Part shown: positions 54,710 through 64,000 of the stretch, piece by piece
Layout of the letters: the number at the start of each line of letters is the position of its first letter
Position numbering within the stretch: the stretch's first letter is position 1
Notes under the pieces: model-generated
What the model saw: the letters and a program-made list of their open reading frames with translations, nothing else
Told to the model about the DNA's origin: nothing
Database searches by the model: none
Assembly: GCA_030407315.1 (NCBI GenBank)
Contig: JALQPE010001900.1
Span: 62,001-126,000 of the forward strand
Direction: 5' to 3'
DNA: 64,000 bases
Source of the DNA: Asparagopsis taxiformis
Lineage: Eukaryota > Rhodophyta > Florideophyceae > Bonnemaisoniales > Bonnemaisoniaceae
Translations under genes and position numbers: made by a program

Positions 54710-54860
54710 TTTGTCGCGTCACGCAACGCCGGCAATGGCGGGCGTTAGCGTTTGCGCCAAACGCCGGCTATTGCCGGCGTTAAACGCCAAATGCCCGCAT
54801 TGGCGGCGTTGCGTGACGCTTTTGTCGAACAAGTCGTGACGCTTTTGTCGAACAAGACAG
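54710..54860. repeat. Palindromic repeat cluster B, same terminal repeats
   Basis: Bounded by TTTTGTCGCGTCACGCAACG and GGCGTTGCGTGACGCTTTTG, with an inner palindrome (CGCCGGCTATTGCCGGCG, AACGCCAAATGCCCGC). GTGACGCTTTTGTCGAACAA is then duplicated in tandem at the right end. It looks like a smaller relative of cluster A. Confidence 0.7.
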
Positions 54861-54871
54861 TTCGTTGATTG

Positions 54872-55045
54872 TTGATTGGCTGGATAGGCTGTGAAGCTGA
54901 CGCAGCAGCGGTGCATGCGGAGGGATTCGACCCAGCGACCAACGTATCTCATCTTCTCAGTGCGCGTCCGCACCCGAATCGGGGGCACCTCGGGGGCATC
55001 ACTGGCACTCGTACCGCTTCCACTATACCACTTATTCTGGTGATC
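54872..55045 (-). repeat. tRNA-derived SINE-like element, copy 1
   Basis: Minus strand: A-box-like TAGTGGAAGCGG (55025-55014) and B-box GGTCGAATCC (54931-54922), spaced as in Pol III promoters. The acceptor ends do not pair, so it is not a tRNA gene. The tail shares CAGCCAATCA-type sequence with copy 2. It lies just upstream of the 79-residue protein gene and within the same duplicated block. Confidence 0.5.
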
Positions 55046-55314
55046 GCACGGACGTGGGCAGAAGGGTGAAGGATTTATTTTTGAGTTTGGAGAATTGCAC
55101 GAAAACTCTTCAATTCAACATCGTGACTGCCTCATCCATGACATCATGTTCATTGCGGTAACGTTTGGGAAATGTTATTGATGCTGTAGAAATGCACGTC
55201 ACCCTCCTACCACTCTCAATCCTGATACATTGTCCTCACTTAAAAACCCATTCCAGGCGACCATTCTGCGCCAACACGACACAATCGATCTCCGCTACCG
55301 CCTGCACATTACGG

Positions 55315-55320
55315 TATAAA
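55315..55320 (+). promoter_or_regulatory. TATA box of 79-residue protein gene A
   Basis: ACGGTATAAAACCGC, 79 nt before ATG 55394. The same box and spacing occur at gene B. Confidence 0.65.
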
Positions 55321-55393
55321 ACCGCAGCGCCAGTATGCGACGGGATAAGAAAGAGTCTAGCATTCAGAAAGCCTCACTCATCTCGCCTACGAC

Positions 55394-55633
55394 ATGAAGT
55401 TCTGCTGTATCACCACATCGCGCTCTCCTTCCACACCAGTGGCGCATACGCCGCAGAGAAAGGCACCCGATGCGCCCCGCGTGCCGCTCAATCCTGCTGT
55501 CTACCAGCCCGACATGGCAGATTTCAAACTTCCACCAAACATCATGGATTGCCGTCCGCCTGAATGCGACAATTCTGGTTCATTTCTGACTCGCATCCGT
55601 GCGTGGATTCGTCGCAGGACTTGTCGCATGTAA
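55394..55633 (+). CDS. 79-residue conserved small protein A
   Basis: ATG start, single exon. Gene B (63443) is nearly identical, and gene C (61984, minus) is a diverged member of exactly the same length. Conserved across all three: MK at the start, an SxS-rich N-terminus with H at 18, central Y-x-PDM (37-41), LP (46-47), C at 57, then F-x-x-R-x-R-x-W-x-R-R near the end with C at 77. The N-terminus has CC at 4-5 (A and B), which could be lipidated; no real signal peptide. The basic C-terminus could bind membranes or nucleic acid. Function unknown. Confidence 0.7.
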   Translation: MKFCCITTSRSPSTPVAHTPQRKAPDAPRVPLNPAVYQPDMADFKLPPNIMDCRPPECDNSGSFLTRIRAWIRRRTCRM

Positions 55634-56106
55634 TACGCATTCATGACTGGACGACTTTGGTGTCTGTTTCTAGTAGGCGACGGAGATTTTATGCTGGTGT
55701 GTGTGCACAATACATGCACTCTGTGACAGAATTGTTTGCTTTTTATTCTGCGAGGCTTCGATGTTTCGCTGCAGCTTGTGCGAGGCTGTGTACAGGCTCT
55801 TCGTTTGGATGTTGATGAAACGCGGAATGATTTCCAGGTGATTGCGGTTATAGATCAGTGGATAAGGACTCTTTTCTTGTACTGAAAATGTATGTGGGAT
55901 ATGGATTCGGTACTGCGATAGGGAAAGAAAGCTTAACCATGATGAAAATAAAAAGGGAACCGAGCAGCAGCTTGGGCGTTACTGAGTTAGTTGTTGAAAA
56001 TGCGGATAGCATTTGTTGGATCTATAGAGGGACGCGACATGGAAAAATGAAAGAGATGCTGATGTTGCAAGCATGCTTTTTGATCATATTGCAGATACAG
56101 GTGTAG

Positions 56107-57207
56107 CAGTATTTCAATAATTCACTTTTCTTTGTCAGTTTACGACCTGACAAGTGTAGTATGCTCTCGGAACAGGTCCTGAGCGTGTATGAAATGGAGG
56201 AGCTAGCGATTATTTTGAAAAACGTGACACTGCAGAAAACCAGAGCGCGGCAATTTGAAATGTCATGACAGCCAGTCGCGCAAGAGCGAACTACCATCAA
56301 GACGGTAAACTGACACTCGTTTGAAAGATAAACTTCTGAGCGCCCGAGAATAGGATGTTGTCGAATAGTTTAATAAAGTCTGAATATTTAAACGGACGAC
56401 ATAAAAAACTAGAATTTCTTTTAAAATTTATTCGCAAAACATGATTCATGTAAAATCTATGGAGTTCGTTACAGTTGTCAGACTTTCCAGTTTGTATTGG
56501 CAGTGGAGAAGTTTCGTACTCAACTGCAGCTTGTTATTTCATAAGTTAATCAAGCTGTACTTCTCCGATCGCTGTGATGAGATTTGTGAATGCTGTACCT
56601 CCATTGCTCTTTCGCATAGTCCACGACCATGTAAACTTTTTCAGTCCAGCCTCCGCGCAGAGCCCTCGTAAACACGTCCGGGAAGAAAATGGCTATAATG
56701 AGTCATATCCATTGTTCGGTAACTCGACCGGTATATTTCTCGAAGCGCACGCAATGGTTAGGCTAACTAGCTATGAAACTAACCAGGTTTGCATTATGGA
56801 AATGATACCGTCGCCTGCGAAATTATAGCCGACAAGAAATAAATAAACTTCTGACGTATGGCGGTGTATGAAGTCGGTGCGCACGAATGAGATTCGGGAA
56901 GCTGAATAGATGGCCCTACGAGGGCGTAACGATCGCAGCCGCGCCCCATGTCCGGCCATTGCGAAAGATATACCAGAATATCGAGAAAATATGCGTCATC
57001 GTCATCATCATCACATGACACGAGCCACTTTCGTATATTTCGCAAATCTCCCGGCGCCATTCGGCTCGAGATCGGCCGTGGTATCTGGATGTTCTCTTGG
57101 GTATTCTCTACCCTCTCCTTAAGAAAGTAAATTTCTCGCAGGCGAGTTCATTAAATTTCCCCACATAAGTGTGCCTCAAGCTGTTAATAGCAGTGAGATC
57201 CACCGCA
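56107..57207. other. No gene recognised; MITE-like fragment near 56395-56450
   Basis: AAAAAACTAGAATTTCT and TTATTCGCAAAACATGATTC resemble the body of the element at 4556-4686. Otherwise short shadow frames only. Confidence 0.35.
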
Positions 57208-58458
57208 ATGAGATCGCCATCGATCACGGCGATGCGAGGCTTTCTAACGCGGATGGAACGTGATACTTTTCGCGGCGCGATGCTAAATTGGCATGGAATC
57301 GCCAAGCTATGATGGTATACCTGAGGAGTGCGATGGCTACGGAATGTTACTTTGGTACATCTATGGACTGTAGGGCAGATCCGAGGTTGACTGCCACATC
57401 CCCGTTTGGAGCGTTCGTGAACTGGAAGATCAGTCTGTCGTTTTGTTCGAAGGGCGTTGCGGTCAGCAGATACGCACTCGTCCACACATCTCCGCGATGC
57501 GCATTGGCCAGCGCACGATCTGTGAGGTAATTCGCGGACACTATATGCCGCATAGACAGGTCGCGACTACATGCAATCGCCTGTTAGCTGCAGATTCCCA
57601 TAAGTACGTCATACAGATTCTCCCATAAACGCACACGAGCAACCACGCACTCCGCACGCATCCGCACAAACGACCACATTCCACTCGGAAATGTCCGCGC
57701 GCACGTCGGAGTCAATCCGGAGAATTTCACAACCCTACGCGCTCGCCGGGTACACGCATCATGCAGTGTCGGAGCAGCAGACCACGCGACTGCCGACGAC
57801 TGATCGCGCTGCGCAACAGGATGCTGAACGCGCATCCGGGATGGCGCGGTTGACGTACATGTGTCGGGCGGTGGTGGGAGTGGAATAGGCATGTGTGCTT
57901 TGTCGCTCGTCGCATAGCAATGTTGCTCTGTCATGTAGTTATTCTTGAGCCGCCACCGTATGGGCGAGATCGAGACAGCTTGATCCGCATTGTTACGTGA
58001 AGAAGTCTGTGTTCGTTGGGCGCCAGATGTGCAGAGGGGCGGCCGAGGGTAGTGAATTGGTAAATTACATTAATTGTATCACACAATTACAATGGTATAA
58101 AGTAAGTTAATTGTCAATTTGGGACGTCGCGGAGCATTGCACGCAGTCTGTGTGTTCTGCGCATCGCGTGATGCAGAGACGCGCTGTAAGGGTGATCCAT
58201 ACGTGGTTGGTAAATTTCGGAGACAGGACGTATGTCTATCGTCCATGGGCACCTGCGAGGAAGTTGTTGCGGTGATGATTCAATCCAATATTCAACGTTT
58301 TGACTGTCACGGGTGCAAATATTGACACAATGCTATTCTCTGTCATAGTGCAGAAAAGAATAGGCAGATTTTTTCGTGTTTTGTTGAAAGTGCCCGCACG
58401 TCTTTCGTCGCGCGTGTCGTCAGCGATTTTTGTAGGCCGGAGAATGAGATAGTCATAA
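57208..58458. repeat. Segmental duplication, copy 2 (partner 52176-53375)
   Basis: Direct copy about 5 kb from copy 1, with a short extra segment near 57383-57400. Ends at GGCCGGAGAATGAGATAGTC, matching GGCCGAAGAATGAGATAGTG in copy 1. Confidence 0.6.
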
Positions 58459-58779
58459 CTATAGTGCGGTGACGACACCTGCTTCCTGCACTGCAAACAC
58501 AGGTTCCCGCAATGTGGACAATTTTCCACACGTGCATTTCGCACGCAAACGACCGTGTCATTTTCGTTTGTTTGGTTCGCTGTGCGACCAGGCGCTTGTG
58601 TGTGACGCACTTGACGCCACGATGCACTGTAAGGAACCGCATCTTTTCTGGACAGTTTTCCTTCACCTTTCGTCACGCGGACACTTGACGCGTTTTCTAA
58701 CAAACAACTCACTAATTACACTGCTTACAGCGCAACTTGGTATTTATCTAACCTCGCCGTCGACATCATCGCCGGACAA

Positions 58780-59300
58780 TAAAGTTTAGGTTTTCAAGGC
58801 ACGCAGGAAGGATTTCAACTTCGAAACGTCAGCTAGGAAACGAAATCTTTGGCGGGTGCAGAAGTGTTCCTGTACAGTATGTACCACCGGAACTGCTCAG
58901 ATGGAAAAAGAGACTGATCTATGCCAGCGTGAGTTTACTGCGGCCATCGAGCTCCGCCGGCGGGAAGCCTCATCAGGTCGAGGTTTCCATTCCAGACCTC
59001 CCCAGCAGCGCAGCACAGTCTGCATCGTCCACACGTCACTATCTTTTGACACCCTCCCTCCATGCCTAGCTTACCTTTTCACATAGTTTGGCTACCCTGG
59101 GGCACCCATCATATGCGATGGTCAAAGCGATGCTGAAAGAGCCGAAGGCCCCTGGGTTAGCCAAGTTATTACTGGCAAAACCTGCATTAAACATGCGTTC
59201 TAATAGGCACTACAATTGTGATTTCCGTACCCGAAGTTCTGGGTCGACTAGCGGAAAGTGGGGAGGATGTTAGAACACATTCTTTCCACATTTTCAAAAC
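58780..59300 (+). repeat. Retro-element fragment with polypurine tract, copy 2
   Basis: Plus-strand counterpart of 24760-25130: AGGTTTTCAAGGCACGCAGG near 58788, CTTCGAAACG, TACAGTATG, then CGGAAAGTGGGGAGGA directly followed by TGTTAGAAC at 59268. Confidence 0.5.
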
Positions 59301-59739
59301 TAAATTTAGCTTCACGGCTCCTTTCATATCGTACGCTCACCGCGTTTCAAGTCCCTTTCTTTGATATCATGCTACTCCCCACGCGAAACATCATACCGGT
59401 TTCACGGCTTCTCGGTTGGAGGGGCAGGTAGGGAAGGTTGCACGGCTTCTCTTTCATACCGTGCTCACGCCGCGTTTCGAGGCTATTGTTTGATATCATG
59501 CTCCTCCCCATGCAACACATCATATTATGATGTGATGTGTGGCTCGCTGATAACGCGGCGGGCGATGGACAGGGAGGGCGACAGCTTTATTCGTTCGTAC
59601 AACTTAGGTTGTTATCTTTATGTTAACGTGTTGAGATCATGCTGCGCAATCCATGTCAACCAGCGCTGAGAGTACAAAAGAGTGAGCGAAGCGCACGGGG
59701 AACTAAATTAGTTCACAGGTGGATGTGTCCAACGATACG

Positions 59740-60200
59740 CTGATGGAACACATTGCGCAGCGTAGAATACACGATGCATCTGGAAAAACTGCCGAACGCA
59801 TGTATCCGCACAATGACACCGACCGACACACATAACAATTATAGTCACGTGACACCATCAGCATCTGCCGTCAGATGCAGTTGCAATAAATGCATCAAGC
59901 GTCTTGCTCACCTACTGCTGCCGCAGACCACATGTTGCTGTGGACGCTGCGCGACGGGCGGATGGATGCGCACACTTTTTGCATGCTGGCCAGCGTCACA
60001 CATCCGCTGTTAACATGCTCGACTATCGCACACGTACGCTGCCCAAAACACCGACCATGCCACAACTCTGTTGCTCACACATCGACTGCACCCAACAGTG
60101 ACTCTAGTCACATCATACGGAAGTACGCACGGCCGACTGAAGCGTCGTGTGTGATACTCAACGGTGCGACACTCTCCGGCGATCCAGTAGTGTATATGCG
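59740..60200 (+). repeat. Inverted long-range duplication, copy 2 (partner 27930-28400)
   Basis: Reverse-complement match to 27930-28400. The start of the plus-strand peptide MRSVEYTMHLEKLPNACI is conserved in both copies, after which frames differ. Confidence 0.45.
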
Positions 60201-61744
60201 GGTCTCAGTGTCTCAAATGTCGAGCTCCCTAAATATTTCACACTCATTTTCCGTATTTTCAAACGCTTCCACAGACACTTCAACTCTCAATCGCACTCAC
60301 CGCCGATATGCGCCCATCTCGCAACCTCAATCATCGCGCAGACCGTTCTCCGCTTCAGGCTTTATGCACTGTCGTGCGCCGGCCATGTTCCGACAACGTC
60401 CATGTCAAATCCAGCCTACATCGACACCCGAATGACCCGTCATCGCGCATTGTCTTAGGCGGGCAGCCCATACGTCTCGCGTGACATGTCTCCTCAACCT
60501 CATTTGTACCACCTCATATCTAACAGTTGATTTTGTCACCTGTCCAGCATAACATTGTGCTCAGTGCGGGGATGCGTATTTCGTTGGAGCATGTCGATCT
60601 GGCAGACTCTCGAGACTTGAGTACCTGCCGTTTGTGGAGATGTTTTCTGTAGCCTTTGTGTTGTTTGATGCGTGCGATTTCCGATTCGTTCCCAGATGAT
60701 AACGAATCCTCATCTCCGCAGTTGTCTAGTATCAACCAGTGGAGCATCGGGACAATGAGCATCACCCCTGGCAGCCGGCACTGAACCACGCCAAGAAGAA
60801 GCTGCATCAGCTTATTCAGCGTTCATCTCTGTGCCGCGTACATTGGCGATAGTATCACATCTGCAATCTTCGCTCTCAGCACTGTCTTGATCATCGACTT
60901 ACACCTCCGTGTGTTGTTGCAATGTTTGCAATATAATTTTCTCACGGTGCTTCTGCGAGTGGATGTCAAGTTTGTGCGAAATACTGCTATTTATTGTGCG
61001 GAACAGATGAGTGGTAACATGTTGGATAAAACGGCAGAACCGCAGATATGTACGTCTTCGTGCACGAACAGGCTTTCGAACGGGTCAACGTCTGAAAGTT
61101 TCTTACACTGCAAACGAACCTAGTGTCGAGGTTCCCATGAAGACGAAAATTCGTACATATCTTCTGCGAAGCATGCAAAGAACTAGCGACTCCGATGCGC
61201 CGACAGCTTGGCTCTTGGATGAAGTGGCTTTGTGAAATGCGCGAGCTTCCTTGTCATTCCAGTGCAATTGGGAACGGGGTTTGATTGAGCATTGCAGTGA
61301 GACAAGAGAGGGTTGTTGGGAGCCCAATTTATCCTCCATTTGGGTCTCAGTCGAGATGCACTGTCCTCTGGTTCTACGTGAAAGGTGGAAAATTAGTTTC
61401 AGTCTGCGGGTACAATTGATCCCCTTCGAGACGCACGTATTACATCTATGTGAATGCACTGACCAGATGTGAGAATATTTAATACTCGAGGTAATGTGAA
61501 TATGTGGTCCAACTGCTGAGACACTTTCAAACGGTGAGATTGGCAACAAGTTTGGGCATTTTTCAGGGATTGGCAATCACTTCTGCTAACTGAAGCGAAT
61601 TATATGAGCTGTTCGAAGAAGGAAACGACTACATGGAAGCAAGATAGTAGCATCATGTACTGAGGCAAGTCCACACCTCCAGCGAGATGATAGGAAACAA
61701 GGCATAAAAGAGCACATTGCACACTGCATCGATTTGAGTCGAGA
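60200..61744. other. No firm gene; weak small ORF at 60520-60807 (minus)
   Basis: The 95-codon minus-strand ORF starts MQLLLGVVQCRLPGVMLIVP, a hydrophobic, signal- or anchor-like stretch, then an acidic and a basic segment. No homologue in the window and no TATA support, so I do not call it. Confidence 0.2.
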
Positions 61745-61984
61745 TCATGCGTAGCAGAAGACACGACGAAACCAAGTACGAAAGCGAGACTGAAAGATAG
61801 CAGACTGCTCACAAGCATCCGGGCCATATTCATTGATGCTCGCGGGAAGCTGGAGAATGGGCATATCTGGAAAGTAGATTGGAGGGTAGACTGATTCACG
61901 AGGAGCACCTGGCACGGTGAGCGGGCGTGAATGTACACTTGGTGATGAACGTGAACAGGACATGATGAAGTTGAAGAGTTTCAT
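61745..61984 (-). CDS. 79-residue conserved small protein C (diverged)
   Basis: Exactly 79 residues, like A and B, but only about a third of positions are identical. The shared skeleton is MK...S.....P..H......P..PR...P..Y.PDM, LP..I, C, F..R.R.W.RR..C. TATA-like CATAAAAG lies 65-70 nt upstream (62047-62054, minus). Equal length, kept pattern and an open frame in a diverged, inverted copy argue that this is a real protein family under selection rather than a chance frame in recent duplicates. Confidence 0.65.
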   Translation of the reverse strand: MKLFNFIMSCSRSSPSVHSRPLTVPGAPRESVYPPIYFPDMPILQLPASINEYGPDACEQSAIFQSRFRTWFRRVFCYA

Positions 61985-62655
61985 TTCGATTAGCAGCAGT
62001 GTTGAGCTGGCGGGGTGGTATCAGAGAGTGACTCATGTCTGAGTAGGTCTTTTATGCTGAGGATGGGAAGGGATGTTTCAGGATCAGCACATATGCTGGA
62101 ACATCTGAACACGGCTGCAGCCCAAAATAGTAGAACAGCCTTTCTTTAAACAGTTTCGTCGCTGAACTGGCGTTTTGCGTTAACATCAAATTTGTGCTGC
62201 AGATATTGCATCTGTTTGATGTGTTTGAAAGGGATGCAATTATGTAACGCTGAACAGGATGGTAATCGTAAATTTTAATTGATTGTAAGGGGGTTTGATG
62301 ATTTGCCAGTATTTTAGAGTTGACTGTCAGTCGCCTGCCCTTGACAAGAGCAGGCGGATAGGGATTTATAACAGTGACCATTGGAGGTCTCTTCAGCTAT
62401 TTGGTCCGGGTTGAAATTGATGAATTCTGTACCCTGCAGCAGCAAGTAGAGTTGGGACGTGAGGTGGCTAGACGCATATCCGAACAGAGCCGATACGATT
62501 GGACTGGGAGCAGTTGCATACGATGCTCCGTGGTCAACCGCGTCCATTGTAAACAATTAAAGGCACGCTGGATCGAAAACGAAGAATTTTTGCGTTTTGA
62601 TCTACCTTGCGTGATGCCCGTTTCTACATTTATATAAAAAGCACCTCTGTTCAGC
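61985..62655. other. No firm gene
   Basis: Overlapping open frames on both strands at 62314-62637. The plus-strand frame (62374-62637, 87 codons) has coding-like IDEFCTLQQQVELGREVARR but no supporting copy or promoter spacing. Confidence 0.25.
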
Positions 62656-62757
62656 TGTGATGAGATTCAGGAGATCTAACTCTGTTTATTTGTTGTGGCG
62701 GCGCCGGCCGTCTATTTATACTGGAAATGATACTGTAAGTATGTAAGTTATTCGTCA
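62656..62757 (+). mobile_element. Solo LTR of the 100-110 bp family
   Basis: 102 bp, TGTGATGAGATTCAGG to TTATTCGTCA, with a perfect duplication TCAGC (62651-62655 and 62758-62762). Internal CTGTTTATT, TTTATAC and CTGTAAGTATGTAAG match the other members. Confidence 0.8.
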
Positions 62758-62959
62758 TCAGCCGCTCGGTAGTGCGCTGATGTCATCCCCAGATCATCAT
62801 CACGAATGCACGTGTTCCCCAGAGATTGCACACGGCGCCCACACGGCGCCGCATCTTGCCCGCTTGCTTGCAAACTTTCCACCCCAGCTCCCGCCAATCT
62901 ATTCAATTTCATAGCTATTTGTTTACCTACTTGTTTACTAATTATTTTTAATATTGACG

Positions 62960-63070
62960 GCTGATTGGCTGTGGAGGCGCTTGCGGAGGGAATCGACCCA
63001 GCGACCTTAAGGCCCGACGTTGTTGCAGATCCACGGTACACGACTGCACCCAATTCCACTACACACACTA
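62960..63070 (-). repeat. tRNA-derived SINE-like element, copy 2
   Basis: Minus strand: A-box-like TAGTGGAATTGG (63061-63050) and B-box-like GGTCGATTCC (62998-62989). Homologous to 54872-55045 but less similar than the gene that follows. Confidence 0.5.
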
Positions 63071-63367
63071 AACCACCCATTAATTTACTTGTTGAAGGGG
63101 TCCTTCTGGCAGTTTGGAAAAGTTGAATCAAGGATATATTTTTGTGTTCGCAGAGTTCCACGAAAACTCTTCAATACATTGTTGTGACTGCCGCATCCAT
63201 GACATCATGTTCATTACGGCTATATCGGGCAAAAGCTATTGATGCTGTAGAAATACATCACCCTACTCTCAATCCTGAAACATTATCCTCACTTAAAAGC
63301 TCATTCCAGGCGACCATTCTGCGCCAACACGACACACTCGATCTCCGTCACCGCTCGCAAATTACGG

Positions 63368-63373
63368 TATAAA
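63368..63373 (+). promoter_or_regulatory. TATA box of 79-residue protein gene B
   Basis: ACGGTATAAAACCGC, 75 nt before ATG 63443. Confidence 0.65.
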
Positions 63374-63442
63374 ACCGCACCGCCAGTATGCGACGGGATA
63401 AGAGTCTAGCATTCAGAAAGCCTCACTCATCTCGCCTACGAC

Positions 63443-63682
63443 ATGAAGTTCTGCTGTATCACTACATCGCGCTCTCCTTACACACCAGAGGCGCATACGC
63501 CGCAGAGAAAGGCACCCGATACTCCCCGCGTGCCGCTCAATCCTGCTGTCTACCAGCCCGACATGGCAGATTTCAAACTTCCGCCAAACATCATGGATTG
63601 CCGTCCGCCTGAATGCGACAATTCCGGCTCATTTCTGACTCGCATCCGTGCGTGGATTCGTCGCATGACTTGTTGCATGTAA
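63443..63682 (+). CDS. 79-residue conserved small protein B
   Basis: It differs from protein A at five positions (S13Y, V16E, A27T, R75M, R77C), with several silent changes as well. Within a duplicated block of over 1 kb that runs off the window end. All motif positions shared with protein C are kept: the central PDM, LP..I, C57 and the terminal R.R.W.RR. Confidence 0.7.
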   Translation: MKFCCITTSRSPYTPEAHTPQRKAPDTPRVPLNPAVYQPDMADFKLPPNIMDCRPPECDNSGSFLTRIRAWIRRMTCCM

Positions 63683-64000
63683 TGTGCATTCATGACCGGA
63701 CGACTTTGGTGTCTGTTTCTAGTAGGCGACGGAGATTTTATGCTGGTGTGTGTGCACATTGTGCACTGCACAATACATGCACTCTGTGACAGAATTGTTT
63801 GCTTTTTATTCTGCGAGGCTTCGATGTTTCGCTGCAGCTTGTGCGAGGCTGTGTACAGGCTCTACGTTTGGATATTGTTGAAACGCGGAATGATTTCCGG
63901 GTGGTAGCAGTTATATATCAGTGGATAAGGACTCTTTTCTTGTACTGAAAATGTATGTGGGATATGGATTCGGTACTGCGATGGGGAAAGAAAGCTTAGC

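Larger units (their letters stand above)
54866..55975 (+). repeat. Segmental duplication with 79-residue protein gene, copy 1
   Basis: Collinear with 62945-64000 (end of window): SINE-like copy, promoter, gene, 3' region, continuing to GGGAAAGAAAGCTTA at both ends. Identity is high, including non-coding parts. Confidence 0.75.

Noticed and set aside
54922..55025. Functional tRNA gene on the minus strand
   Set aside because: A and B boxes are present but acceptor and T stems do not pair; better explained as SINE-like.
61103..61576. 157-codon minus-strand ORF
   Set aside because: Composition is not coding-like, with no motif, no TATA at the usual distance and a competing plus-strand frame.

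Overview
The window is nuclear DNA of a eukaryote. It has spliceosomal-type introns of about 60-90 nt, TATA boxes 70-95 nt upstream of several start codons, Ty1/Copia retrotransposons, short solo LTRs with 5-bp target duplications, tRNA-derived SINE-like copies and many decayed duplicates. Compact, mostly intron-poor genes set among Copia elements suggest a red alga (Chondrus-like). That taxonomic call is inference; nothing here proves it.

Layout. 1-4000: 3' part of a Copia element (Copia-1), split by a 433-bp miniature LTR element (TRIM). 4719-11338: a complete Copia element (Copia-2) with 483-bp LTRs, a perfect CATGC target duplication, an extra zinc-finger ORF before gag, a -1 gag/pol overlap and a stop in integrase. 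11344-16200: degenerate duplicated DNA, short solo LTRs and a long inverted-repeat element with nested insertions. 16990-21086: a three-exon gene for a glycine-rich protein with a PH-like domain. 21090-28400: a decayed minus-strand gene, retro-element fragments and small secreted-protein ORFs. 28770-42470: a tandem duplication carrying two NLR-like genes (NB-ARC, WD40, C-terminal TIR). The first is intact; the second has lost most of its NB-ARC domain but keeps a 1067-codon WD40-TIR frame. 42560-44700: another decayed minus-strand gene and a secreted cysteine-rich protein. About 44850-49995: Copia-3 (minus strand), a relative of Copia-1 with an intact 1491-codon polyprotein. 50000-64000: duplicated gene-poor DNA, a palindromic repeat cluster, two SINE-like copies and three members of a 79-residue protein family.

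The most notable biology is the NLR-like pair, built in the order ATPase switch, beta-propeller sensor, TIR effector, the reverse of the plant TIR-first order. One copy keeps only sensor and effector. A near-identical tract between otherwise diverged copies suggests gene conversion. Also notable are a Tudor-like chromatin-reader module inside two Copia polyproteins, two families of miniature or solo LTRs, and the 79-residue protein family.
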